A DNA stretch of 64,000 nt from Eucalyptus grandis (lineage: Eukaryota > Streptophyta > Magnoliopsida > Myrtales > Myrtaceae), in the NCBI RefSeq assembly GCF_016545825.1, contig NC_052614.1:27863669-27927668 (forward strand), in the 5' to 3' direction. Both the position numbers and the translations under genes were made by a program. Shown here one piece after another: positions 35,159 to 47,500 of the stretch (position 1 is the first letter of the stretch; each line of letters opens with the position of its first letter). Below the pieces are notes generated by a model that searched no databases, was not told the origin of the DNA, and was given only the letters and a program-made list of their open reading frames with translations.

Positions 35159-38100
35159 TCAGTTGACTGGGCAACCATCAACCTCTATGCCTTTGGCTGT
35201 TGGACACGCTGCTAGTTCACAGTGCTCTCCATTTGTTCCCCACCAAGTAATGCTTCTATTCTCCATCCCCACCGAAAAATATAAAAGCACGGCCATGAAT
35301 GCCGTTCCTGCGTCCAGGGCTGCCGAGAGAACATAGTTGTATCTCTGCCACCATTGCTTTCGGTATCGGAAGATGAAGAAATTGAATATTACTCCAGCTA
35401 GAACCCAGGCATTGTAGTTTAATGGTGTAGCTGGTGGCATCATTCCTGTCGCCCCTAATAAGACTGGAAGATTAATGAGAGGAATCCAAGATTGCTTGGG
35501 AAACGCCTTGTGTAGTAGCCATACTATGATAGGTCCTATTGCACCTCCAAGGAAAAACCAGTTCATTTGTCGATAGTTACCGAGTGTTCCAAAGATCCGC
35601 CTAGGTCCAACCAACCCCCATATAACAGATGCATCGAAAAAAACCCGATCACCTGGACATGTCCAGGGACTATCCGGTGGAAGGAGATCATCTTGGCATA
35701 TGTTGGTAACAGAGTTTAGCAGCCACCATGCCACTGCAATGTTTATGGTTCCAGCAAGAATTGTACCTATGAACTGTGAGGACACAAGGATAGAGTACTA
35801 AGGTCGTTTCGGAATTACTAGATGCCACACATACTTATTTAATAAGTAGCAACAAGAGGGAGGATAGTTGACAATTAAGTCTACTAAGATTTGATTGCTA
35901 GCTCTTGTAAATGTGTCATTTCAAAAGATCCAAACCATGCACTAAGTTCTACTCACGTCTGTAATTTCTATGAGTATTTCTTTCTTGCAAGTGCCTAGGA
36001 TGTTGATCTCACTTTGGATGATATATGATGCTGCCATAAGCGACATGCTTCTTCGAAAATGCTGACAGCTTCATCTTAGTTTTGTTGTCTAATGGAAAGG
36101 CTAGCTTAAATCTTTGACCATAGAAAGTTTTGTGTTTTGTATTTGACGTTTCTTCACTCAAAATCGTCTTCCTAGAAGAGTGAAAAGAGTTATCCCGAAG
36201 ATGGGAGATCTCTAATTATAGTAATGTATATTGTAAATATCACGAATGAATTCTCAAGTTAATACTCTCCTATCACGATTCAGTCACAGTTTTTCATCAG
36301 GTTTGATGAACAATTAATAGTTTTGAAATAGCAAGGAAATTGACAGATTTGCTTCTCTGGTTATTTTCCTCCAATTTATTATTATAAATATGATACCTAA
36401 AACTTATGAACAAAAATATGTTACTAGTAGTTAGTAATTATATATAGGTTGTCCACATCAGTAGCACTAGATAAGTCGGTGGATCTTTATTGAGTTTGGT
36501 TGGCTTACTTTTAGCATAGTTGATAAACAATATCAAATGGTTAAGAGAAGTCAAAAGTACCTGAACTAGGAACATCGATCTTGGAGGTATCTTCATGTAG
36601 TGTCCCAGCTTAAAATCACTAAGAAAGGAAACAGCCTGAGCCATGCTAATATATCCATATGTTTTGAAGCAAACATTTGCTATAGGTCTTCCTGGCAATA
36701 TTACGCCCATTATGTATTCTGTGATTATATTTAATCCCGGTGTCTGTAGATAGAAATAGATGATCGTTAAATATAATGTCTTCTTACAATGGAAATTAAG
36801 TAGAGCATAAATGTTATATAACTCTGGATTCATACCTGATTTGTTGTGGCAGTGATGATACTAATGGGAAGGGTGAATACAAATGCAAGGGCACTAGCAA
36901 AGAGAAGCCCCCACCATGGCATTTGGACCTGATCATTCATTACGATGCATAGAAGAAGAGATACAACCAGATTTACAACAAGCAACAAGTGAAACCACCA
37001 TGAGGGTATGTCTTTATATCTCCTCATCAATTTTGTGTGGATATCTGCCGTCCCTTCGTGAGAAGCACGATAGCGCTCATAGATTTCTCTGTTATAAGGT
37101 AATATTACATCAGTGGCTCTATGTCTCATGAATTCAACAAGATTAAGTACTTAACTGGAAAAATAAGGCCATTCTTCAGTATCTAGTTGTTGCATTTCTG
37201 TGTTATTAGTTATAAGGATAACCTTGGTTCACAGAAAATTTATTTGAAAATGTTAAGTTCAAATTCTTCCTAGGTTCCATTATAAGAACTTTACAATCTT
37301 GCCCTGGTTTTTTTCTTTCCGCGTGCTGCTTGTCCTTCTCAAGTACTCAAGATAAATTTGTCTAAATAAACGTATTGAGGTGAGAAGACAGTACCTGCCG
37401 TAGAAGAAGGCCACGTGAGTTAGTGTTGATGCAATGGTGGCAAAACCAAAGCCATAGGTGAGAGCAAAGAACATGCTTAAATGAATTCGACCTTGCTCCT
37501 CATACTTTGGGATGTCCAACTCGAACTTGTCATTTACGATTGCCGTTATATTGTACTTTTGACCTTGCGCCGTGAACAAGTGCGAGGAGAAAATGGGGAA
37601 TCTATTTGCACTATACACGTTAAATCCCCAATAGGCTGTGGGGATTACGACATAGATTATCAATGCATATCCCACGAAAACATTAACTATGGCAAAAAGG
37701 GGCAGATTAAGGGGCTGAACAGGAACGATGCCACTGCTGTCCAGTCGAGCGTCAAGGCTCCAAGTCCAAGGCCTCGCATACCTGAACCGATCTGCTGGGC
37801 GGTGACTGAGTTGGAGAACGCCCAGCAGACCCATGATATATTTGTGAGCGTGGAAAAGAGATATCCAGGGACAGCATACCATGTGAAGCTGCAGATCAGT
37901 GCAATGAGGAAGAATTTTGCCCGCGACATGCGCTGTTCATCCGTCTCATGTAAAGCCCTGCATCAATTTGAATAGAATGGCGTATTTCAGGTCGTGCACC
38001 AATTATATACATAATGTGCAAACTGTGGATACATTGGGACAGTTGTGAAATTTTCATATTATTTCGTGAATGCGTCCATCGATTGACAAGAAGGAAGGAC

Positions 38101-40356
38101 AAGGCGATCAACTTTCATATTTGTATAGTGTATCCTCTGAAACTATTCAGATCCTGCAGATAAATGACAATTTGTTGTTTATAAAGATGTCCAATACAAG
38201 AGCGACGGCTTTGGATTTTTCCATATTAAGTTGCGACCCTGCATGCTACGCCACGCAACTGGTAGGATTTGCGCTTTCATCCGATGATCCTAAAGCAGGG
38301 GATGAAAGAGAGCGGATGTTACAATCCGTATTTCCATTAGTCTCGTGGCTAAGATAGTTCGAGTTTGTCGTTGGAACACGGGGTACTTGAGAGCATTATA
38401 ATAGTTTAAATGGTGGGGGCTAACTGGTGCATGTAGTTCCTCCCAATTTCAAGGTACCAGAAGCAGCAAGAAGTAGAAATAGCGAATGGGATCTTATGAA
38501 ACTGAGCCTGAAGAGGGCTTGATGGGGTCTGTAGTTTGATTAAGAAGCTCTTGGCTTTATCGTTCTGTACAAAGTAGATTTTCCTGAGTCTTTTTGTGTG
38601 GGGAGTGAAAACACCGTGAAATTTTTTAGTGCTGAACTCGTATGGCCTCAATTTCCACACTTAAGTGACATGGTTTTGTGGGTCCCTAGTGCCTATCTAA
38701 CTTTCTTTTTTTCGAAAGAGATGGGGTTTACTCAAACCAGTTGAACTTTAACTTTTCTCAAACCAGTTAAACTTTACTCAAACCAGTTGAACTTTTCAGT
38801 CGTTGGAGTAAACATTACGGATTTCTTATGACCTCCGAGAGGGAGAGAGAGAGAGAGATGAGCTAGCTATACTGCATGTGACCCACATGTTCAAGTTGCA
38901 GTGACAGGTCATGAGAATTAAGTAGATAACAAAAAAGTGATCCAATGTTGTTCAAAGCAAGCCGTCCTCGACTTTAACGCCTAAATTTAAGCAAGTAGAC
39001 ATCCTAAAAAGTCCTTGTCTAAAGCCACAGATCGCGGGCAGCTTCTCACGGTAACAACATGCGCGTTTTCATGGTATGGTTTGGAATCGTGGGCGAGAAA
39101 AAGAGTTTAAGCTCCGGTTATTCAATGCCTGGTGGGTATAGTAACTCACGTTGGGTCTCTGTCTATGCTATCTTGCCATTAACATCTCCATATAATACTC
39201 ACTCCCACCAGTCGTTTCTCTTTCTGTTTTCACGTGAACTCTGATAAGCAAGCAAGGGGAAGCAAAAGAGTGTGATTACCGGAACAAGGAGACCTGGACG
39301 AGGGTACCCGGCCACCACATGTGAGATGGTTCCACCACGTATTTCCTCAACAGCCCCGCCCATCCGTATCCCAACACCTGCATATATTAAGACCCACTAT
39401 TAACAGGGTTCACCACCCATCTCGAGCTCCACTTCATGAGTTGCTACCTTGATTCTCTACGTCTAAGTTTCAAAATCGATCCCAGCGTTCAAGATCGGTG
39501 TGCCGTTTAACAATTCCAATAACGAGGATCGAGACAGTTTCCTAGGAACCAACAGATAAGGCGGGCTCCTCGGGATATGTTCAGTTGTTTGAATCTTCAC
39601 TTCAAAGTGCGCAAAGAAATCAATACAGTCAATTGAAGTATGCATCAAGTTGCAACATTTATGACAGTCATAAGCTAAATCGTCCAACATCTTTCTTGTC
39701 TCAACTACTTTGTTGCAAAGGGCGAGAAAGAGAGATCAAAATATTAAATGATCACCACTTGAGTAGTCAACAAAAGATTTATTTTTTGGATTTCGAAAGA
39801 AGTGAATGAATGGATGAATAGACTTTACCTGCGTCGTGATGATAAGAAGCCACCCGGCGAAGAAGGAAATGCCCCGGTGATAAAACGCCTTGATGATGTT
39901 CACTATCCCGACCCCGTAAGCCGACCCGGATCCGAACGCGCTCCCGGCATTGGCGAATATGGAGATAAGCACGTGCTCCTTCATGTTGAAGGGGCCCGGG
40001 TTGAGCGAGAAGAGCCGGGGGCCGAGCCCGGGGATCTGGAACTTGGCCTCGGGCAGTACCGCGGCCATGAAGCGCCCGATGGGGAGCGTGGCGACCTGGA
40101 CGGTGATCTGGGTGATGACGAGAGGCTCCGTCCGGTAGGCGAAGAACTGGTTGAGGAAAGAGAGGAGGGCACACGAGAGGAGGCCCAAGAACCACATGCG
40201 GAAGGTCCAGACGGGCAAGCTCGGGTCGTCGGCGTTGGACACGGTAAGGCGGACCTCCTCGATGGGCGAGAGGTCGTCCTTGTCAACGGTTCCGTCGAGT
40301 TCGAATGGTCTGGCGGCGGCGGCGGTGGGTGGCGGTGGCTGCTCCAGTGTGCCCAT
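35159..40356 (-). pseudogene. Oligopeptide transporter gene 3, one-base frameshift in exon 3
   Basis: Exons in gene order: 39829-40356, 39280-39377, 37395-37957, 36836-37088, 36561-36743, 35159-35773. All six exons and GT/AG borders are present, and five exons have the standard lengths. Exon 3 is 563 nt instead of 564: a base is missing in the A-run at about 37694-37698, giving TTTTTGCCATAG and a stop in place of a Phe-Ala-Ile stretch. Without the loss it would be a 746-codon transporter with intact NPG and KIPPR motifs. The loop after the NPG motif is longer than in the paralogs (FANAGSAFGSGSAYG). The TATA box of genes 1 and 2 is replaced by a T-run near 40455. The break could be a sequencing error in a homopolymer; promoter decay argues for real loss. 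The N-terminal half alone could not transport. Confidence 0.85.
37694..37698 (-). other. Frameshift site in OPT gene 3 exon 3
   Basis: Plus-strand GGCAAAAAGGGG here corresponds to GGCAAAGAAGGGG in gene 1 (5100-5112). One base is missing and the next codons run into TAG at 37687-37689. Confidence 0.85.
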
Positions 40357-40383
40357 GATTGCGGGTGGCAGCAAGCCCGCTTT

Positions 40384-40410
40384 GAGAGAGAGAGAGAGAG
40401 AGAGAGAGAT
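40384..40410. repeat. (AG)n microsatellite in OPT gene 3 leader region
   Basis: An uninterrupted AG run of about 13 repeats lies just upstream of the start codon; gene 2 has only a short AGAG stretch there. Confidence 0.85.
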
Positions 40411-42387
40411 GGTTGTGGGGGTGATGGAGCTGAAGCTCTCGAGTACGTCTGGTTTTCTTTTTTTAATTCATGGTGCTTCGTCCTTGACTTTGGTGTGGAA
40501 GGGTAGTAAAGATTCCGAGATTCACTATTTTATATATTTTTTCACTTATATATAAATATATATTTATATAATTTTCATGAGTGTAAGTATAGAATCATGG
40601 AGTGTGACTATACTGAAGAGGGGAGTCCAATGGAATATTCACTGGTAGGGAAAAATATATTTATATTTATATACAACGAACCGACGGCAACGCTTGTGAT
40701 TAAAGAAATTTGAAAAAAAAAACACAAATTATCCACCGCAAATCCAATGAATCAAACTAGGAATTCTCTTGAGGATAATTAGATATGTCTGATAATTATT
40801 TTAAAACTTAAGCGTGCATATTTTAATTGTGCATGTCTCGATCGATATCTTGAACAGACTCAAGTATTTTTTTTTTTTCAACATACATTGTACACGCAAT
40901 TTCTATATTTCTTTTTGCAAGATGCGGCTTGGTATTTAAGTCCATGGCTACATCATGATAATTGGATCGAATTTATTGTCTTGAGAAAATGACTCGAGGA
41001 GTGCAAAGGGCCACTGGGTAGTGAGTGATGAGAAGCATTCATTAGGCACAGTGGAATCCTTGTTTGTCGGTGCGAAAAAAAGTCACGGGTGTCATTTTTA
41101 GGCGAGAATTAGTACCAATTTTTTTAGATCGATTTGCATGTGTGTTGTCGAACTTATTAATCATGTGTGTTGTCGAACTTATTGATTATGTGTTGATCAA
41201 TCTCCATGTTGTGATGTGAGTATAAATGCCCCACCTTTTGATTATTTCTTCTGCTCTCGAGCACTAGTTTTGCCATTGGTTGTAGACTGTTGACTTCTTA
41301 GAAGTGGGGCTCTCCCAGCTGGACTAGAGCAGCCGGATCAGCATTTATTATTAAAAAAATCTAAATAAAAATATGAAGTGTTTTTATATTTTTTCAAATA
41401 AAGATTTCAAATGGATTTTATTTTAAATAATAGCCTAATCTAGCCAACAAAATATTCCCACCGATCAAGAATATTTAAATATAATTTAAATTTAAATTAA
41501 ATAAGTCCAAGATAAATGAGATTTACTGTAAATATATAAAAACAAAAAAAAAAAAAAGAAAATACAAGTGCGATTCCTTTGCGTGGTTGAATCCGAGCCG
41601 TTCGTGGTTTACCTCTCCCGCTCAGCTAGAGTCAAACGGACATTAATAAGCCGGATCCGTATATCGCCACGAGAAGAACCAATTGGTGATGAAAAATCAA
41701 AATTCAAAGTCACGATGATGTTCTCCTAACTCCTCGAAATGACAGATTTGAAGTTGCTTATCGCTGCAATAATGGTGGTGGAGCCCATGGCTTTTTGTCC
41801 TCTGAAGGATAAAATTACACTCCTTATGTTTTGGCAATCTCTTATGTCGATGATGCATTGATGAGAGATCCCCACCTACCTCGTTCATTTTCCCCCTTTA
41901 TTAATTTTGGCTAAATAGACATGTCCTTTGTCGGATCACGACATGTCGATTGCGCGTGATGGGAGAACTCGTCCCGATTGAAGATGGATTTGAATGCATT
42001 CAATGAACTACCGGCTTTTTCTAGGCAAGCATAGGTGGGTATGCATACATCCCGTGTAGGGTTCATTTAAGGTAAAGATGACACGAATCACTCTTTGAAC
42101 TTTGGTTAAATGCGCAAGATCGTCCCTAACTTTTAATTTAATCATATAGTCCATGAAACTATTGTTAAATATTAAATGTAGTCATTATATTTGCTCCCAT
42201 AACAAATCGGGTGTTATCTAATAACGTGGATTATAGTACACCGAGCCGGACCTTAAAATAGATGGGTCAAATTAACATACTCATTCACATAATAATTATT
42301 ATGTCATGATTTGATGAAAATATTTTATTTGGATAATTCATGCGGGACTTTCTTTTTCTTTTGCCCACCATTTAAACTTAACATGAT
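40411..42387. repeat. OPT gene 3 upstream region and segmental duplicate
   Basis: The segment 40411-41345 is the homolog of the gene 2 upstream region. The segments 41500-41640 and 41940-42388 match the flanks of the LINE and Copia insertions at 25.6-31 kb and show those sites without the insertions. No gene is visible. Confidence 0.65.
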
Positions 42388-42717
42388 TAGGAGGAGCCTA
42401 GGGATCCGAAACTTGGCCTCAGGTAGCAACATGGCCATGAAGTGGCCAACGGGAAGTGTGGCGGCCTAGATTATAATCTGTGTGCTAATGAGGGGCTTAG
42501 TCCGATAGGTGAAGAACTGGTTGAGGAAAGAGAGGAAGCTACACGAGAGGAAGTCCAAGAACCATATGCGAAAGGTCCACAAAGGCAAGGTCAGGTCATC
42601 GGTGTTGGTCACAGTGAGGCGGACCTCCTTAATAGGTGAGAGGTCCTCCTCGTTGACGGCATCGTCGAGTTTAGTTAGTCTGGTGGCGGGTGGTGGTTGG
42701 AGCTCTGGTGTGCCCAA
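42388..42717 (-). pseudogene. Exon-1 relic of an oligopeptide transporter
   Basis: From the ATG at 42717 the frame reads MGTPELQPPP and DLSPIKEVRLTV, the N-terminus of OPT genes 1-3, and continues into the first membrane segments. A stop (TAG, about 42463-42465) interrupts TQIII/AATLP. After it the frame resumes with LPEAKFRIP and ends abruptly at about 42388, before the NPG motif, where unrelated repeat sequence begins. No further exons follow on the minus strand before gene 3's upstream region. It is a dead fragment of a fifth OPT unit. Confidence 0.85.
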
Positions 42718-42839
42718 GATTGTGGATGGCAGAAAACTGCACTCGAGTGGGAGACGAGAGTGGCAATGGCGGTAGCAGCAGCGGCGTCAAGGTGTCGAGT
42801 AGGTCTGGTTTCATATTCCAATGGCGATTGACTTCTGTG

Positions 42840-43770
42840 GGGGGGGGTGCACTGGCGGTTCATGCGAGGAGTCACATCCATTTCTTTCATGCAATTAAAG
42901 AAAACTAAGAAAATCCAAAGTCTTGACCCCAAAACACAAGTTCTCGCCATCAAATCCGGAGAATCAAACAGGGGAGACTCTGCCAAGATTCATTTCCGTG
43001 TTTGTTTTCACGGATAACCAAGGAGACCACGTCTCTCTCACCTTTGAAATGAGACAGACGATGATCCTACGACATAAGCTACTTAAGTGAGAGAATGAGG
43101 CTTATGTCATGTAAGGGTGTTTACGATACAAGAGTGCGAAATCATGTGTATCGATGCAAGATGTTGAATGATTAAGCTAAAAAGGATATTCTCTTGTGGA
43201 AAAATAGAATGGAGCCAAAAAAGTTTTATATAGTGGGCCATTGGCGGTGCATGCGAGGAGTCCCATCCATTTCATGCAGTTAAAGAAAGCTAAGAAAATC
43301 CAAAGTCTTGACCCCAAAACACAAGTTCTAGGTGCCAAAGCCGGGAACCAAAGAAGGGAAATTATGCAAGATTCATTTCGGTATTCGTCTTCATTGATAA
43401 CCCAGGACACCACGTCTCTCTCACCTTTGAAATGAGAGACGATGATCCTACGACATGAAAAGGATATTCTCTTGCGGAAAAATAGAATGAAGCCAAAAGT
43501 TTTATGGAGCGGGGCATTGGTGGTGCATGCGAGGAGTCCCATCCATTTCATGCAATTAAAGACAACTGGGAAAATCCAAAGTCTTGACCCCGAAACACAA
43601 GCTTTTGGCGCCAGACCAGGAAATCAAAGAAGGGAAATTCTGCAAGATTTATTTCGGTATTAGTTCTCACGGATGATCCAAGAGACCACGTGTCTCTCAC
43701 TTTTGAAACGAGACAATCGATAATCCTACGATATAAGCTACTTAAGTGAGAGAATGAGGCTTATGTCATG
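42840..43770. repeat. Three tandem copies of the OPT upstream-region unit
   Basis: Three head-to-tail units of about 280-380 bp (starting near 42840, 43170 and 43452) each contain CATGCGAGGAGTCCCATCC or a close variant (AGTCACATCC in the first), TTTCATGCA.TTAAAGA, AAAATCCAAAGTCTTGACCCC and TGTCTCTCAC.TTTGAAA. The same unit occurs once upstream of OPT gene 1 (9778-10130). They lie upstream of the exon-1 relic, so they are its amplified promoter region. Confidence 0.8.
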
Positions 43771-44828
43771 ACGCTGGAGAAAGTGTAGAGAAGTATGAGG
43801 TAATACAAGTGAAAAATAAATTGGATAGGTCACTCGCCACTCATAGAAATCCACCTAAGAGATAAGAGCACAACAAGAAATCTTTCTTGCTCTCAAGTCG
43901 AAGGCTAAATAAATTATCATTCAAAACAAGTCTACATTCTTATTCATCATCGCATGTTTATATAAAATGAACTTTGAACAACCTCTAAATATGAGTAATT
44001 ACTAAGACACTTTGGGAAGACAACGGACTCATAAATAAGGACTCTAGCAACTTTAACATATCGGTCCCCTTTAACAAATACCATGGCCAAACATTAATCA
44101 CTACCACTCTACTCAATCAACTTATATGTCAACATCTATCGATTAAATCTTAAAGCATCGCACTCCAAGCAAATACAGTTGCATAAAACATCCTTCGTAC
44201 TTTCAGTAACAAAATTAATGACACTCCTAAGATTTCATATGCTATTCAAACTCCAAGCTAATTAATACTTAACTCTATATCTTAAATATTATTATCGAAT
44301 ATAGAAAATTTCGGATGTTGCAAGCAATCATACTTAAGTAATCGTTTCATTAGTTTCTCAATCACAAAACTAAATTGTAGATCAATTTGTGTTCAAATTA
44401 TCCTTCGACAATTATGTATTGATCTATCTCTATGTTGTGATATCCTTTTAGAGTTATGTTACACCTATCTTGTGTGTCTATGATGTTGGATATTTCAATA
44501 ATTTTAAAAATTTGAATGTCGTTGTTTCATAATTCATAGAAATTATGGGAGCCATGAAAGTTATTATTTCATATCAATTACGTAACGTTTTATAATAATT
44601 TAGTAAAAGTTTTTAGCAATCTTAACTGCAATCACTTTATAACAGTTTTCAATTTAATGCAAGAATTCTGTTTCAAAAAAAAATTTAATGCAAGAATTGA
44701 TGGTGGAAAATAGCATCTTCTTTCTTTTACTTACAATTGTTACTCTGCATGTTATTGAAAAGTGACATAGAAAACCGATAAAATCTCTACTCTTACTTCA
44801 TTTTTCTTTTCTTTTTTTACCAGATTTA
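43771..44828. other. AT-rich intergenic stretch
   Basis: I recognise no gene or element. Short repeated A/T-rich words are present but no terminal repeats. Confidence 0.4.
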
Positions 44829-46040
44829 TGACATCCTAATTTTTCAAATCTGATTTCAATTGAATAAATCAGGCATTTCATCAACGCGTCTATAGTGTTA
44901 TTCTCTGATCCGATCACTCAAGAGATAAATAGACTATCTGGGAAAATTATTAAGGGATTTTAACGCAAAAAACTTGAGAATTCGACCAGGAATCGACTGC
45001 TTGACCGTGCTAATTTGCAAGGGTCATTATGGCACACTTAAAAATCGATCGAGATCAAAGATAAGTCGATTCGACCGAGATAGGTGATATGAATGTGGAT
45101 GATTTCACTGATTGCAAAATTCTCATCGACGGCACTAAATTGATTTTCTATCCTTTTGGATACCCTATGTCCGTATTTGAAACCTTGAGATTTTCACAAT
45201 AATTGAAAATCATGAATGTGTCGAAGATGTATATTGTGACTTGAGATACATCGATCACAAGTCAATTGCACCAAAAATTTCTAAAGTTACCTAATAGACA
45301 AGGTCACGCTAAAAGTGCGCCGAATTGAAAATAACCGCAAATTTGAACCCGATTTCAGAAATTGAAAGTTCTGAGGTGTCACAAGCTATTTTAAACGTCG
45401 ACTCATTCTTCGAAGATTTTTCGAGAGATTCCGGATTTTTATGAAAAAATCGGTTCATATGTTGTGGGAAATCAGCGGAAATTGTAAGGGCTGAATTGAT
45501 GGAAATTGGGACTTAAATTGAGCATTTGAGTGTCAGATTTACGAAAATCGCTTCTGATTTTTCTTCAGCGAAATTGAACGTCGATTTGGATAATAGAAGA
45601 GGAAATTGAAGCCAAATTAATGAAATTCGGAATTTTGGAAGGAACCCTAATTTTGGCTTCAATTTAGATTTAATTGTGGCTTTATCTTGGTAGAAAGAAT
45701 TAGAATGGGACAAGGCATTTAATGGAAGGGCTAAGCATGTGGGCTTTTGGGGCTTTATCCTTATCTACCCGTGCCTTCCAACGTGGACGACTTCTCCTCC
45801 GCGACTTCAGCTTTCAATTTTTCTCTTTCGGTCTTGTTTTCATTTCCCTTGGATGAGCTGTTGTTTTCCTCTCAATTTGTGCCTTGAGGACCGCCCACGA
45901 TCTCTCTCTCTGTCTGCCTTTCGCTCCACCGAAACCCCACGCCCACGTAACTCTCCATCGTTGCCACCTCTCCTTTCATTTTCAAGTGGCCGCCGAAGAA
46001 CAGCAAATTCCAGCGCCCACGCGTCCGAGATGAATATTCT
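44829..46040 (+). mobile_element. LTR fragment, probably Ty3/Gypsy
   Basis: It starts TGACATCCTAATTTTTC, a common start for plant Gypsy LTRs. It contains the long AAATTGA-rich zone (45480-45680) with GGAACCCTAATTTTGGCTTCAATTTAG, typical of such LTRs. The 3' end near 46040 is uncertain, and the 103-residue open frame at 45739-46050 lies inside it and is not supported as a gene. No internal retroviral-type coding region accompanies it. Confidence 0.45.
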
Positions 46041-47500
46041 ATTTGCATAATCCACGCGTGACTTCTTTTCTTTTTTCCACCATTCAAACTTCACATGATT
46101 GGAAGTTACAATGGCAAATTTCATGATTTTGTATTAATGAAAATATGACATTAAACATCTCCTTATAGTTGAGGAACATTTACTAATAACTCAAAGATCG
46201 CATCAAACAAATTAAAAGTACTTGGACGACATTACACATTAAATCAAATTTTGTGGATCATTCATGTCATTTCCCCTTTATTAAGTTGAGGAATGACTCA
46301 TCTACTTTTCTAGCAGCTTTTCAATTACATCTCTCTTGTGAGGGCGCAATATTGCATGAGATAATTTTACTAAATCCCTTATTGAAGTTGGATGAAGGGA
46401 ATATTTTCTCTGACATTTTTTGAAATTCTTTCCCCTTTAAAAGTTCTTTAACAATCCCTTTGCATCCACAGAAAAATTACGCACAACGCGGAATATAAGT
46501 ACATACATATATGCGTATACAAAATAAATATATACACACATATATTGAATGGTGCTAGTCTGTATTTCAATATACTTGTTTAAAATAGGCCCAATAGATC
46601 CTTTTAGCCCCAAAGTTGTATTGGGCCTATCTGGTAAGTCTCTCCCATTAGCCCACTAAGATTGTGCTGTTGTTGGGCTAGTCTACTCGGACATGCCATT
46701 TTGGGTTTGGGTTAATAGGTCGAGCTTGAGAGGTTGGGTGGTGTTATGGAAATCGAGATTTGTTAATTTATCCGATTCATTGGATTGTTATATGTCATGA
46801 TTACATATTAAGGTATCAACCCTTTGATCAATAACGGGCATTGACTTTAAGGGTCGACAAGGATTAATGATTATGACAAGGATGATGCCACTTTATTTTC
46901 GTTGACGTAAAAACCAAATTACAAGAAGTCAAAAACCACTTATAACACGCCCTCATTTGAGTAAGAGAGAAATAAAGGATTTTACATATCCAAACTATCA
47001 TAGAAAATGATTTTTGCATAATTGTAAGATGAGATACAACAAAGTTCAAATCAAGATGCGAGAGATTTATTGAATTACGTAATGATTATCTCGACAATTT
47101 CACATCAAAATTCTATCTATAATATGGGGTATATATATATATATATATAAACTTTTCTAGCGAAGATTTTAAGTCAAAATCCTCATTCGAGCTTGCCTTT
47201 TGTGTAATATGACTGTCAACAATATTCGCAATCCAAAAATCTGATCTTTCTTGAAACGGCCTTAATTGGATGGGAGGATTTTAATTCAAGATATAAGGAG
47301 TGGTAAGGAGTGGTAATCGATCTTCTTACGTTACTTAATTCTTTTATCGACATCAAGAGGCTAAGGAGGTAGTTGGCAATTTGTGCCCACATAATATAAT
47401 CTTTCTTCGAAAGGTAAATTCCTCGACATAGCAAAAACAGTCGAGATCCCTCCATCGGGCGTCAGCACGTCTCGAGCTCGTCAGATGTTATAGCAGAAAA
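46041..47500. repeat. Segmental duplicate of 31300-32400
   Basis: Ordered similarity to 31318-32340, as described for that segment. It includes a TA-dinucleotide run near 47130-47148. No gene is visible. Confidence 0.65.

Noticed and set aside
39802..40506. Plus-strand open frame of 234 codons
   Set aside because: It is antisense to OPT gene 3 exon 1, rich in Glu/Gly with no domain, and is explained as a shadow of the coding strand.
43177..43551. Minus-strand open frame with an internal repeat of about 30 residues
   Set aside because: The protein repeat only mirrors the tandem DNA units of the OPT upstream region. Nothing supports translation.
45739..46050. Plus-strand open frame of 103 codons
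   Set aside because: It lies inside a probable Gypsy LTR, is Ser/Pro/Leu-rich and shows no domain.
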